Source: Paenibacillus sp. DMB20
Lineage (GTDB): Bacteria; Bacillota; Bacilli; Paenibacillales; Paenibacillaceae
DNA: 64,000 nt
NCBI RefSeq assembly: GCF_000987955.1
Contig: NZ_LAZU01000037.1
Span: 372,001-436,000 of the forward strand
Reading direction: 5' to 3'
Shown here: positions 8,496 to 17,820 of the stretch, one piece after another
Layout of the letters: every line of letters starts with the position of its first letter
Position numbering within the stretch: the first letter of the stretch is position 1
The notes under the pieces: model-generated
What the model was told of the DNA's origin: nothing
The model's input: only the letters and a program-made list of their open reading frames with translations
Databases searched by the model: none
Translations under genes and position numbers: made by a program

Positions 8496-10394
8496 TCAAG
8501 GAGCAATCGGAAGTTGCAATTTCATTTCCTGCCAGTCTTCTTCCGAAAGCTCGGCAGGGGAGGAAGTTGACGACTCCGGTTCATACAGTTCGCCCAACAC
8601 CCTCCATGGATTGCGCAGCATGCTTTTCGGGATGAATTTCTTCTTACCGCTCTCGAAGCCTAGTTCAACGGCAGCCCTCCAATCAAGGGCAAGCTCCATG
8701 ATTTCCCTGGCGGTCGAACTGTGATAGCTGCGCCAATCCCGGGTCCACATGAGCGGAATTTTGGTTATGCCCGGGAACAGCGACAGCTTGTCCGGAATTT
8801 CCTGATCCGGCTCGTAGAAATGTACTGTACGCCCGCTGTATACGATGCCCGCAGCAGAAATCGGGTCATATCCGCCATTCATGTAACGGTTCGGGTTATT
8901 CTTCCCGTTATCCATGGCAAACAGCCCCGACTCCGGCAAGCCGGAAATTTGGCCGAAACCGCCAACTCCGCGTTTGGGCGGAAGGCCGAAAGATGTCAAA
9001 AGCTTGCGGATTTCCGGAAGCTGATCCGGCTGAACGGCAAAAAACAGCGGTCCCAGCCGGTGAATCCGTCCGGCAATCTTGGGGTGGCGAGCTATCCGCT
9101 CCGCTTCCTCCGCCGTCTCGCATTGCAGGACCGTGATCTCCGCAAAGGCGGTTCTGCCTACTTCCCGCCCCCATTGCTCCAGGGCGTTCGCGACATTTTC
9201 GGGAACGCCGGACGCCGATTGCCGCTCGATAAACCGCATGACCTCCCCCGGGCTCATGCCAAGGTCGGCAGCGGAGGTTACCGAGCTTTTGGTAAGCCGG
9301 TAAACCGACATATGGTCATCGGATACCCGCTCGGCGCATAACGCCAGTTGCCATCGCACGGTAAACGGGGTGCCGGGCGGTACAAGCACCTCGTAATCCG
9401 GCTGGACAAAAAGAAATCCCTCGATCCCATTGACCGCATCCAAGGCTCTCTCTTCCGCCTTCAGCAGGCTGCGTCCCGAAAGCTTCCAGCGGATCAGCAG
9501 GCTCCCGCCCGGGGACACTCCGGAATCGGCAAATCCCGCTCCTGCCAGAAACCGCACCCATCCTCGGGCCTCTTCCTTCAAAGACGGAAGGCGTTCTGCC
9601 CTGACCATGCCGGCCGCTTCCATCCCTTCCAGAAGCCTGTCGACGTCGTGCCACGCATCCGCCTTCAAGCTTTCAAGGCACAGCAGCCGCCTGAAATGCT
9701 GGCTTTCCGGTTGGTTGCCGCCGTACCGTCCCATCATGTTTTGAAAAAGTTGCCTGTTCATCTCCTCCTCCGGCAGCTCCAGCCATTCCTTCAAAGCATC
9801 CTCCTGCAGGGTCAATGAATGGCTTTCATTAACGACCAGTCCGAGATTCAGCATGAGGTCGAGCAGAACGGCAGCCCGGGGAGGGTAGGCCTCCTCATGG
9901 GCGTATCTCAAACCGATTCGGGAAATCTCTGTTCCGGTGATTCCGCTGTCCGTGTCTTCCAGCTTCGAAACATGCTTTTTATGCACGGTGCCCTTTGACG
10001 TAAGCGGAAGGCCTTCATTCCTGGAGACGTAAACCAGGGCATTAAAGAGATCCAGCGCCAATCCGGCCTTGGCCTCTTGCTCCGTCGCGTCTGCAGAAAC
10101 ATCAACCGTGCCCTCCGGAATCGTGAAGAAGATTTCCTGCAGAAAAGGCAGCCTGTCTTCGGGAATAAAGTACAGCCGCTCTCCCCAAGCTTTTTTAACC
10201 GCCTTGATCCAGCCTTCTTCCCGAAGCTCCGCAAAGGAAACCAGCACCTCGGCCCCGCATAGGGGCGGAACGTCCAGTTTCTTAAGTTTATCGTCATCAA
10301 AGGGCTGGCCCGCGAAAGCACGCCAGATTCGGCTCAGCACTTTCTCGTTCGCCCCGGAAAGACCGGGCACATCCTTCGCCTGAATAAAGCTCAT
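8496..10394 (-). CDS. XPB-associated protein with helicase C-terminal-type domain (Helicase_C_3)
   Basis: A 632-residue protein with no Walker motifs of its own. The segment from about residue 325 to 450 (GFLFVQPDYEVLVPPGTPF, VYRLTKSSVTSAADLGMS, then VPENVANALEQWG) matches the helicase-associated domain annotated as XPB/Ssl2-type N-terminal (pfam13625). The first 300 residues look like winged-helix repeats. Its ATG overlaps the stop of the upstream XPB helicase by ATGA, implying translational coupling and a joint role. Mycobacteria carry a comparable XPB plus pfam13625 neighbour. The biochemical role is unknown; a DNA-remodelling or repair partner is inference. Confidence 0.78.
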   Translation of the reverse strand: MSFIQAKDVPGLSGANEKVLSRIWRAFAGQPFDDDKLKKLDVPPLCGAEVLVSFAELREEGWIKAVKKAWGERLYFIPEDRLPFLQEIFFTIPEGTVDVSADATEQEAKAGLALDLFNALVYVSRNEGLPLTSKGTVHKKHVSKLEDTDSGITGTEISRIGLRYAHEEAYPPRAAVLLDLMLNLGLVVNESHSLTLQEDALKEWLELPEEEMNRQLFQNMMGRYGGNQPESQHFRRLLCLESLKADAWHDVDRLLEGMEAAGMVRAERLPSLKEEARGWVRFLAGAGFADSGVSPGGSLLIRWKLSGRSLLKAEERALDAVNGIEGFLFVQPDYEVLVPPGTPFTVRWQLALCAERVSDDHMSVYRLTKSSVTSAADLGMSPGEVMRFIERQSASGVPENVANALEQWGREVGRTAFAEITVLQCETAEEAERIARHPKIAGRIHRLGPLFFAVQPDQLPEIRKLLTSFGLPPKRGVGGFGQISGLPESGLFAMDNGKNNPNRYMNGGYDPISAAGIVYSGRTVHFYEPDQEIPDKLSLFPGITKIPLMWTRDWRSYHSSTAREIMELALDWRAAVELGFESGKKKFIPKSMLRNPWRVLGELYEPESSTSSPAELSEEDWQEMKLQLPIAP

Positions 10395-12139
10395 GTTGTT
10401 TCAGCCGCCTCCTTACGGGATCCGAATAAAACCCTCTCTGCCGGAAGACGGCTGCCGATCGAAGACATCGTCTCCGTCCGGTATTGGTAGCCCTGTTCAA
10501 TGAGAAAAAGCTGGCGCCGAAGCGCAAATGCCTCCTCCCGGCTGTCCTGTGACACAAGAGCATAAAAATAAGCCCGGTTATCCCCGCTTTTCGGCCGCAG
10601 AATGCGCCCCAGCCTTTGCGCCTCCTCCTGCCGGGAGCCGAAGCTTCCGGAAACCTCAATGGCGACGGAAGCGTCGGGCAAATCCACGGCAAAGTTAGCC
10701 ACCTTCGAGACGACGAGCGCGCGGATATCCCCTCTGCGGAAAGCTGCGTAAAGCTCTTGTCGCCTTGGCTGCGGCATTTGGCCGGATATAAGCGGAAGGT
10801 CCAGACTTGCGGAAATGTCCTTCAGCTGATCGAGATATTGGCCGATAATCAGCGTCTGGGCCTCGCCGTGGCGCTCCATAAGCCGCTTTACGGCATCCAG
10901 CTTGGCCGGATTTTCCGATGCCAGCCTGTATTGTTCGCGGGTTCCCGCGCAGAGGCATTTCTCCCTGACTTGATCCGGGAGCGGAATTTTCATCTCCACG
11001 CATTCCACGGAGGCGATCCACCCTTTTTCCTCCAGCGTCTTCCAGGGCATTTCGTAACGCTTGGGACCGATCAGGGAAAACACGTCATGCTCCCTTCCGT
11101 CCTCCCGCACCAGCGTAGCGGTGAGGCCCAGCCGCCTCGTCGCTTGAATATCCGCCGTCGCCCGGAAGACCGGAGCGGGCAGCAAATGGACTTCGTCATA
11201 AATGATCAACCCCCAGCTGCGTTCGTTGAACAGCTTCATATGGCGCAGCTCGTCCTCCTTGCCGTGCCGGTGGGTCAATATTTGATAGGTCGCCACCGTA
11301 ACCGGCTTTACCTGTTTGCTGCTCCCCGTATATTCGCCGATTTCGGCTGAAGTTAGGGTCGTCTTGTCCTCAAGCTCGGCCATCCACTGGCGGACCGAGG
11401 TTGTATTCGAGGTCAAAATCAGCGTTTCGCACTGCAGCTCCCGCATGGCCGCCATCCCGACGATCGTTTTTCCGGCACCGCAGGGAAGGACCAGCACGCC
11501 GCTTCCGCCCAGCCCTCCGCTGTCCCGAAACGTCCCGGCCGCCTCCTGCTGGTAGTCCCGAAGGGAAAACCGTTCCGCTTGGCCCGCTCCTCCTTCCTCT
11601 CCCCGCCAACGGATATGCAAAAACTGGCCGTCCTGGTAGCCCGCATAATCCAGCACCGGATAACCGAGACGGGTCAATTCCTGCTTCAGCATGCCTCTTA
11701 GCCCGGCAGGGACTTCCGCTTCGGTATCCGATACATAGCGTAAACGAGCCGCGTCAAGCAAAAGCTTCCGTTTTACTTCCTCCATCGTTTTCGAACTGCA
11801 TGCGCGGAGAATCAGGCCCCCCGGTTTTCCCGGATGCTTTAAGAGAGACAGCTGGCCGTATCTTTCGATCAGGCGGTTTATATCTTCCAGCAGGGCGGCG
11901 GGGACATTCCAGCGGGACAGCGACTGAAGGCTTTCCCGGATCCGTCCGGCCGACCACCCCGCCGACGCCGCATTCCATAAAGATAAAGGAGTAATCCGGT
12001 ATGTATGAAAGGACGGAGGACTTTTGACCAGATCGGCATACTGCGAAATCTGTTCCCTGGCTTCTTCAAAGCCGGCATGGTTTACCTCCAGCAAAATGGT
12101 CCGATCGCGCTGAACAATGCAAGGCCTTTCTTTCGTCAT
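10391..12139 (-). CDS. XPB-like DNA repair helicase (SF2)
   Basis: ATP-dependent DNA translocase of the XPB/Ssl2 branch of superfamily 2. Motifs (numbering from ATG 12139): Walker A PCGAGKT about 219-225, DEVH about 315-318, TAT motif III followed by the XPB-typical RED motif in LVREDGRE, and motif VI QRLGRILRPK. The region before Walker A carries the damage-recognition-like domain (FSLRDYQQEAAG starts the helicase core). About 582 residues. Start 12139 is chosen because AAGGGGGA lies seven bases upstream; earlier ATGs overlap that site. It is coupled by ATGA to the downstream partner gene. The family is patchy in Firmicutes. Confidence 0.9.
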   Translation of the reverse strand: MTKERPCIVQRDRTILLEVNHAGFEEAREQISQYADLVKSPPSFHTYRITPLSLWNAASAGWSAGRIRESLQSLSRWNVPAALLEDINRLIERYGQLSLLKHPGKPGGLILRACSSKTMEEVKRKLLLDAARLRYVSDTEAEVPAGLRGMLKQELTRLGYPVLDYAGYQDGQFLHIRWRGEEGGAGQAERFSLRDYQQEAAGTFRDSGGLGGSGVLVLPCGAGKTIVGMAAMRELQCETLILTSNTTSVRQWMAELEDKTTLTSAEIGEYTGSSKQVKPVTVATYQILTHRHGKEDELRHMKLFNERSWGLIIYDEVHLLPAPVFRATADIQATRRLGLTATLVREDGREHDVFSLIGPKRYEMPWKTLEEKGWIASVECVEMKIPLPDQVREKCLCAGTREQYRLASENPAKLDAVKRLMERHGEAQTLIIGQYLDQLKDISASLDLPLISGQMPQPRRQELYAAFRRGDIRALVVSKVANFAVDLPDASVAIEVSGSFGSRQEEAQRLGRILRPKSGDNRAYFYALVSQDSREEAFALRRQLFLIEQGYQYRTETMSSIGSRLPAERVLFGSRKEAAETT

Positions 12140-12292
12140 TCCCATTCCCCCTTGATATTCCATAGCGTCGTTCGCAAGCAGAAAAATGTTTCAAAAAAAA
12201 GAAGTCCCTACCCGCGTGAACGGATATGAACTTCCCCAAGCTTACTGTTCCCAATATATCCCGATTCCATGCATCGGAACAAATCCTTGCCC

Positions 12293-13474
12293 CTACGACT
12301 GCTCCGGCTCATTCTGATAAGCTTCCACCATATGAACCATCAGCTTCAGGCCGTGCAGCATGGCATCCTCGTCAAAATCAAACTTCGGGTGATGATGCGG
12401 ATAAACGGCATTTTTCGCTTCATTTCCGGCACCCACAAACATGAAGCATCCGGGGATCTTTTGCAAATAATAAGCAAAATCCTCGGCGGGCATGATTTTG
12501 GGCGCCAGCAGAACATGTTCCTTCCCGAAGACTTCCGGAGCCGTCCGGAAAAAGCGTTCAGCCTCGGCTTCGTCATTCACGACCGCAGGATATCCCGTCA
12601 AATACTCCATCGACATCTCCGTTCCATAAGCCTCCGCCGTGTTCCGGGCGATTCTTTCGATCCGGGCCCCGATCAGCTTTCGCGTCTCTTCATCGAACGT
12701 TCGGACCGTTCCGGTAATTCGGCAGCGGTCCGCAACCACGTTTTGGGCGGAGCCTCCCTGGATCGTCCCGACGGTGACGACCGCCGGCTGAAGCGGATCG
12801 ACCGACCGGCTGACAATGCTCTGCATCTGCATGACAAGCGCAGATCCGGCCACAACGGCATCGGCCGTCACATGCGGCATGCCTCCGTGTCCCCCGCGGC
12901 CGGTGATATCGATAAAAAACTCATCCGCCGCCGCCATGACCGGCCCCGCCGCACTGGCCGCCGTCCCGATCGGGAACGGGGTCCACAGGTGCAGACCGTA
13001 AACGACGTCCGCCCCATCCAGCGCCCCGGCCTCGATCATTCCCAGCGCGCCGCCGGGACACACCTCCTCCGCCGGCTGGAACATGAAGCGGATCTCGCCG
13101 CGGACCTTTTCTTCCATCGCTTTAAAGTAAGACGCAGCCGCCAGCAAAATGGACGTGTGTCCGTCATGGCCGCAAGCATGCATGGCCCCGCTTACCGTCG
13201 ATTTGTATTCGCAGGTCTTCTCGTCCTGGATCGGCAGGGCATCCATATCCGCGCGCAGGACAACCGTCTTGCCCGGAAGCCCGCCTCTGAGAACCGCCAT
13301 GACGCCATGTCCCCCCATGCCCGTCTTGACCTCGTATCCCATTTCCTTTAGGCGCGCTTCAACATAAGCGGACGTTTTTTCCTCATGAAAGGAAACCTCG
13401 GGGTGTTGATGCAAATAACGGCGCCACTCCACCATCTTCGGAAACAGCTGTTCCAAACAAACGTCTTCATTCAT
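12293..13474 (-). CDS. M20 family amidohydrolase/aminoacylase
   Basis: Zinc-dependent deacylase/hydrolase of the HipO/AmhX/N-acetyldiaminopimelate deacetylase group; cytoplasmic. Metal-binding and catalytic motifs are visible: LRADMDALPI, AMHACGHDGH, FQPAEE, the dimerisation-domain GRGGHGGMPH, and the C-terminal MPAEDFAYYLQ with PHHHPKFDFDE. About 393 residues from ATG 13474, which has GGAAGG ten bases upstream; the longer open frame lacks a site. It starts 29 bp after the Nudix gene and is probably cotranscribed. The substrate cannot be told from sequence. Confidence 0.88.
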   Translation of the reverse strand: MNEDVCLEQLFPKMVEWRRYLHQHPEVSFHEEKTSAYVEARLKEMGYEVKTGMGGHGVMAVLRGGLPGKTVVLRADMDALPIQDEKTCEYKSTVSGAMHACGHDGHTSILLAAASYFKAMEEKVRGEIRFMFQPAEEVCPGGALGMIEAGALDGADVVYGLHLWTPFPIGTAASAAGPVMAAADEFFIDITGRGGHGGMPHVTADAVVAGSALVMQMQSIVSRSVDPLQPAVVTVGTIQGGSAQNVVADRCRITGTVRTFDEETRKLIGARIERIARNTAEAYGTEMSMEYLTGYPAVVNDEAEAERFFRTAPEVFGKEHVLLAPKIMPAEDFAYYLQKIPGCFMFVGAGNEAKNAVYPHHHPKFDFDEDAMLHGLKLMVHMVEAYQNEPEQS

Positions 13475-13502
13475 TTCGATCCATCCTTCCCACTTAAGCG
13501 GC

Positions 13503-14003
13503 TCAATCTCTCTCCAGCAAACCGCGGAGCGTGCACAACAGCAGCGCGTGTCCCAGGGCGGCGTCATGGCAACCGCCGTCCCTTAAATTCCGGTAAACCT
13601 CTCTCAGAGGCACCCAAACGGGCACATCCTCGTCGTTGGCCTGCCGCAGCTCCGCAACCTTTTTCACGTCTTCCGTAAAATAGAAAAACACTTTCCTGTT
13701 GGCAAGCGACGCCATGGGGTAAGCGCTTCCCAAATATGTAATCTCCCCGCACAGCACGCCGGTTTCTTCCTCAAGCTCCCTCTGAACGGCAAGAGTCCTA
13801 TCCTCTCCCGGTCCAACCGTTCCGCCGGGCAGCTCCAGGGTATGTTCCCCTACAGCCTCGCGGTACTGGGACACCAGCATGATGCACCCATTGTGGATGA
13901 CCACGACGGAAGCGGATTCCGGGATCAGGTCAAACACAACGATTTCATTCGTCTTCGTCTCTTCAACGGCATAATATTCCGTTTCATAAATGATTCGGTT
14001 CAT
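13503..14003 (-). CDS. Nudix hydrolase (ADP-ribose pyrophosphatase-like)
   Basis: Hydrolyses a nucleoside diphosphate linked to another moiety, probably ADP-ribose-type. The Nudix box reads GGTVGPGEDRTLAVQREL followed by EEETG, fitting Gx5Ex7REUxEExGU. The N-terminal strand pair (EYYAVEETKTNEIVVFD) and LVSQYREAVGEHTLELP are typical of NudF-like enzymes. 166 residues. It is first gene of a short unit with the M20 amidohydrolase. Confidence 0.85.
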   Translation of the reverse strand: MNRIIYETEYYAVEETKTNEIVVFDLIPESASVVVIHNGCIMLVSQYREAVGEHTLELPGGTVGPGEDRTLAVQRELEEETGVLCGEITYLGSAYPMASLANRKVFFYFTEDVKKVAELRQANDEDVPVWVPLREVYRNLRDGGCHDAALGHALLLCTLRGLLERD

Positions 14004-14286
14004 GGCGGTTTCTCCTTTTCTTATGAGCTGTTCATAAGATTATATAAACCTTTCGGAGTCAACCGCCGACGCCGCTTCTTATCCATCGACCCCATTGTAT
14101 CAGAAAAACGGCGGCTCTAATACTTCAAAATGGTCGAATTCCGAACTTCCCGGCCCTCCGGTTCCCCCTTGTTCCGTCCATGCCCGGCCTCCGTTTCGCA
14201 AGCCCCGCGGGCTTGCACAAGTCCAGGAAACATACTATCATATTTAAAGAACTTTGTAGGGACATATTAAGGGGGTTAATAACGCC

Positions 14287-14635
14287 ATGATTTTTGAAAA
14301 TACTGGCTTGGACGGATTAAAAAGTGATTTGGCATTTCTGGATGAAACTGCCGAAAAGGTGGGCTTTATCCGCTGGCAATGGGAATACTACCGCGCTACA
14401 TACGATTTGAAGATCGAGGACAAAAAAAAGCGATGAGAACTACTACCTGCGGATCAACACCCGCGCCGTGGAAGGAAAGCTCGAAAAGCCCGATGCCGTG
14501 CTTCAAATTGAAGCCGTTTACCTCGGCAGAGCGACGTTCCCTCACGGGCTGGAGTACGAATCCCCTGCCCCGCAACCGGTGCTGAATATCGCAACCAAAA
14601 AGCTGCAGGAGCTGAAAACGCTTCTTGAAGCGTAG
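14287..14635 (+). CDS. YugN-like family protein, frameshifted here
   Basis: Starts MIFENTGLDGLKSDLAFLD and contains GFIRWQWEYYRATYD, as in B. subtilis YugN (pfam08868; function unknown). A run of eight A at 14422-14429 breaks the frame. With seven it continues IEDKKSDENYYLRINTR to the stop at 14635, about 115 residues. ATG 14287 follows AAGGGGG by about 12 bases. It ends nine bases before ftsW, so the two are probably cotranscribed. Confidence 0.78.
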
Positions 14636-14644
14636 AGCCGGCTT

Positions 14645-15862
14645 ATGAGTAATACTAAACCACAGCCGAAGAGAGGGACGCCGGATTTTCAGCTGTTGAT
14701 CCTTACCTTGCTGTTGGTGGGATTTGGATTGATCATGGTGTTCAGTTCCAGCTCAAGCTTGACTGTCATTAGCGAGAAATTCGGCTATGACCCGCTGTAT
14801 TTTACCAAGCGGCAGCTCATCTTCGCCGTTATCGGCACGTTTGTGATGCTGGTCGCCATGAACATCAATTACAAGAAATATAAAAAAGCTCTTTTTTCCC
14901 GTTTTTTTCATAACTTTGATATTGCTCATTCTCGTCGTCTGATCGGCAAGGCTACGAATGGCGCCGCCAGCTGGTTTAACCTCGGCAAGCTTGGCATCCA
15001 GCCGACCGAGCTCGCCAAAATCGCAACCATTGTTTACCTGTCGGCCCTGATCACGAAAAAAGGGGAGCGGATCCGCCAGTGGAAGGGCGGATTCTTCCCG
15101 GTGCTGATTATCGTCGGCGTCGTGGCCGGCCTGATCATGCTGCAGCCCGATCTGGGATCCACCTTCATTCTGGTGGCGACAAGCGGGCTGGTCATCTATG
15201 CCGGCGGCGCAAGCATCAAGCATATCACCGCCTGTATTTCGCTCGTTGCCCTCGGATTGGCGCTGACGATCGGCGTAGGCTCCCTGTTCGACGCCGTATC
15301 GGGCGGCGGGACCCAGCAGGCCGATGGCAGCAACTACAAAATGGGCCGAATCGAGGCGTATCTCGATCCGTTCAAGGATCAGTCGGGCACCGGCTACAAC
15401 CTTGTTCAATCCCTCATTGCCATTGGGCAGGGCGGAATTACGGGCGCGGGCTACGGCGAAAGCGTGCAGAAGCTGCATTACCTGCCGAACCCGTACAACG
15501 ACTTTATTTTTTCCGTCATCGGCGAGGAATTCGGTTTTATCGGCACGACGATCTTTTTGCTGCTCTACCTGTACTTCATATGGAGGGGCATCATCGTTTC
15601 GCTGCGCTGCCCCGATCCCTTCGGAACGTTGACGGGCATCGGCATCATGGGCTTGATCGCGATCCAGGCGTTTATCAACATCGGGGGCGTGACCAACACC
15701 ATTCCGATTACGGGCGTAACCCTTCCCTTCATCAGTTACGGTGGCTCCTCGCTGCTCGTGATGATGCTTGCCATGGGAATCATGCTGAGCATCTCTAGGG
15801 AGAGCAATCGGCCCGTACAGGAGGAAAAGGTGAAGTCCGTGGTGCGAAAAAACGTCCTATAA
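14645..15862 (+). CDS. ftsW: SEDS-family peptidoglycan glycosyltransferase, probably FtsW
   Basis: Polytopic membrane enzyme polymerising lipid II, acting with a class B PBP. SEDS hallmarks are KATNGAASWFNLG, LQPDLGSTFI, LPNPYNDFIFSVIGEEFGFIG and a C-terminal TNTIPITGVTLPFISYGGSS. 405 residues. Residues about 80-97 read as a polar stretch where a membrane helix belongs. Reading the A6 at 14882-14887 as five and restoring one C near 14940 gives KKLFFPVFFITLILLILVVL, so the locus seems to carry a compensated pair of indels. Nearby ylaN supports ftsW (ylaO) over rodA or spoVE, but the three are hard to separate. Confidence 0.82.
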   Translation: MSNTKPQPKRGTPDFQLLILTLLLVGFGLIMVFSSSSSLTVISEKFGYDPLYFTKRQLIFAVIGTFVMLVAMNINYKKYKKALFSRFFHNFDIAHSRRLIGKATNGAASWFNLGKLGIQPTELAKIATIVYLSALITKKGERIRQWKGGFFPVLIIVGVVAGLIMLQPDLGSTFILVATSGLVIYAGGASIKHITACISLVALGLALTIGVGSLFDAVSGGGTQQADGSNYKMGRIEAYLDPFKDQSGTGYNLVQSLIAIGQGGITGAGYGESVQKLHYLPNPYNDFIFSVIGEEFGFIGTTIFLLLYLYFIWRGIIVSLRCPDPFGTLTGIGIMGLIAIQAFINIGGVTNTIPITGVTLPFISYGGSSLLVMMLAMGIMLSISRESNRPVQEEKVKSVVRKNVL

Positions 15863-15956
15863 CGTGCCGGGCAGAAGATCATAATCCGCATGATGCGAAA
15901 TTTATTTAGGCAAGGTCGTTAGGGGAGTTTGCGTTGTTTCAGCTCCCTCGTCCTTT

Positions 15957-15990
15957 AAAAAAGACTACCGGGTGTCCGGTAGTCTTTTTT
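15957..15990 (+). terminator. Bidirectional terminator between ftsW and the Asp23 gene
   Basis: AAGACTACCGG-gtgt-CCGGTAGTCTT followed by TTTT on the plus strand, with a short A run before it serving the minus strand. It separates convergent genes. Confidence 0.9.
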
Positions 15991-16030
15991 CTTGGTTATT
16001 TTTTTTGTCGAACTGGCGGGCCATGCCCGC

Positions 16031-16418
16031 TTATTTAGCCCGGCTTGAGATGTCCTCAATTTCGTCATCCTTAAAGGAAACGCCTTCGACTTTAACGTTA
16101 ACCTCAACGACCCGGAGCCCCGTCATGCTCTCTACCGCTTCGCGGACGTTCTGTTGGAGCATGCGGCAAACTTCATGTATGGGTGTCTCGTACAGTACGA
16201 TAATGCGCAGGTCAATCGCAGCTTCCAACTGGCCTACTTCCACCGTTACGCCTTTTTTGCACGTTTTTGCCGCTGAGACGTTTAGCCCAGCCTTCGGACA
16301 ATCCTCCGGACATCGCGGCGATCCCGGGGGTTTCCAAGGCCGCCATTCCTGCAATTTTCGAGACGACATCATCCGATATCCGAATTAAACCGTTATCCAG
16401 TTGAAGTTGTTCCGCCAT
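16031..16418 (-). CDS. Asp23/Gls24 family envelope stress protein, frameshifted here
   Basis: Recognised from the N-terminal GLIRISDDVVSKIAGMAALE and the C-terminal VNVKVEGVSFKDDE with EVCRMLQQNVREAVESMTG. Family members (YloU, YqhY, Asp23) are soluble or membrane-tethered proteins linked to envelope stress or fatty-acid homeostasis. A T6 run on the plus strand (16253-16258) splits the frame. With five, NVQKGVTVEVG joins the halves into about 128 residues. ATG 16418 has AGGAGG eight bases upstream. YloU versus YqhY cannot be resolved with certainty. Confidence 0.85.
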
Positions 16419-16552
16419 GCCAAAATCCTCCTTCACCCTCATTATCCGTATTGTAAATCCTAACCGGTATAAAAAGCAAATCCGTGTTTATTTTAGCGTT
16501 TATTTCCTCGAAATTTTTGGGTATAGTGTTAAAGGGTAATTCATTATTTACA

Positions 16553-16668
16553 TAAGAAAAACATCTGTCGACGCAAACTAAAAGAAGAAGGCAGACCGCT
16601 TTAAGGGTAGTTTTTCTTGCGATGCAAGGAGGCGATAGCTCCGAATTTACTCTCTTACATCTTATTAA
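16553..16668 (+). repeat. Dispersed intergenic repeat, copy B
   Basis: Contains the shared left arm AAGAAAAACaTC, core GGCAGACCGC, then GTTTTTCTTGCGAT and AAGGA, and a right arm ending TCTTACATCTT. The GCGG half of the inner hairpin is degraded. It lies just upstream of, and overlapping the longest open frame of, the Ca2+/H+ antiporter gene. Confidence 0.6.
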
Positions 16669-16684
16669 AAGGCTGGTGTATTCC

Positions 16685-17755
16685 TTGAAGAAATGGCTTA
16701 GTCCCGCATTATTGATTATCACCTTCCTGCTGAGTGCGGCAGGGCACTTCTTAGGTTGGAACTTTACGCTGCAGTTTATTCTGTCAGCCATCTCGGTTAT
16801 TTTCGTCGCGGGCTTTCTCGGAAAAGCGACAGAAAGCGTCGCCCATTATGCCGGCCAGCGGCTCGGCGGCTTCCTGAACGCGACCTTCGGCAATGCAGCG
16901 GAGCTGATCATCGCCATCCTGCTTGTGAAACAGGGATTATACGATATGGTAAAGGCCAGCATCACCGGCTCCATTATCGGGAACCTGCTCCTCGTTCTCG
17001 GTTTGAGCCTGTTCGCAGGCGGCCTCAAATTTAAAATCCAAAAGTATAACGTTACCCTGGCCGGACTGAACGGGTCGCTGATGATTTTGGGCATTATCGC
17101 CCTTTTCATTCCCGCGGTGTTCATGAACACCCACTCCATCACCGAGTCGGACACGAAGTTTTTGAGCTTGGTTGTAGCCGGCATTCTCATTGTCTCCTAT
17201 CTTGCCTGGCTCTTCTTCTCCATGATCACGCACAAAAACTACCTGGCTGACGTCAGCGACGAAAGTGCGCAGGAACTTCCTCACGAGCATGCCCCTACCT
17301 GGTCCAAAGGCCGCTCCGTCCTGTACCTCATTGTTGCGACGGTGATGGTTGCTTTTGTCAGCGAATGGCTTGTCGGCGTCCTGGAGCCCGTCAGCCACGA
17401 GTACGGTCTCAGCGAGCTGTTCGTCGGCGCGTTTCTGGTCGCGATTGTCGGCAACGCCGCCGAGCACAGCGCGGCAATTATGCTGGCCATGAAAAACAAG
17501 ATCGGAGCCGCCGTCGAGATTGCCGTGGGCAGCAGTCTCCAGATCGCGTTGTTCGTGGCCCCTGTATTGGTGTTTATCAGCTTTTTCATGGGCAACACGA
17601 TGGATATCGTCTTTACCACCATCGAGCTCGTGGCGATCGGCGTAGCCGTCTTTATTGCCAAGTCGATTACCCAGGATGGTTCAACCAACTGGTATGAAGG
17701 GCTGATGCTTCTGGCCGTCTATGTCATTCTGGGCTTTTCCTTCTATTTGGTGTAA
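16685..17755 (+). CDS. Ca2+/H+ antiporter (CaCA family, CAX/YfkE-like)
   Basis: Membrane exchanger exporting Ca2+ for protons. The two alpha-repeat signatures are FGNAAELIIA and VGNAAEHSAA, each inside hydrophobic segments, with about eleven predicted membrane spans. An acidic/His loop (DVSDESAQELPHEHAP) lies between the halves. The open frame extends to 16622, but that part is the dispersed repeat. TTG at 16685 gives LKKWLSPALLI as the N-terminus and about 356 residues, close to B. subtilis YfkE, so I prefer it. The weak upstream AAAGGCTGGTG leaves the start uncertain. Confidence 0.85.
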   Translation: MKKWLSPALLIITFLLSAAGHFLGWNFTLQFILSAISVIFVAGFLGKATESVAHYAGQRLGGFLNATFGNAAELIIAILLVKQGLYDMVKASITGSIIGNLLLVLGLSLFAGGLKFKIQKYNVTLAGLNGSLMILGIIALFIPAVFMNTHSITESDTKFLSLVVAGILIVSYLAWLFFSMITHKNYLADVSDESAQELPHEHAPTWSKGRSVLYLIVATVMVAFVSEWLVGVLEPVSHEYGLSELFVGAFLVAIVGNAAEHSAAIMLAMKNKIGAAVEIAVGSSLQIALFVAPVLVFISFFMGNTMDIVFTTIELVAIGVAVFIAKSITQDGSTNWYEGLMLLAVYVILGFSFYLV

Positions 17756-17771
17756 GGCAGACTAGGCGCGC

Positions 17772-17818
17772 AAAAAGCGTCCGGCGAACAGAAAATCCGC
17801 CGGACGCTTTTTTTTTTG
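17772..17818 (+). terminator. Terminator of the Ca2+/H+ antiporter gene
   Basis: AAAAAGCGTCCGGCG pairs with CGCCGGACGCTTTTT across an 11-base loop, followed by T9. Confidence 0.92.
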
Positions 17819-17820
17819 CG

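Noticed and set aside
8314-8499. 61-codon minus-strand frame between ylbF and the XPB partner gene
   Set aside because: No ribosome site, no conserved features.
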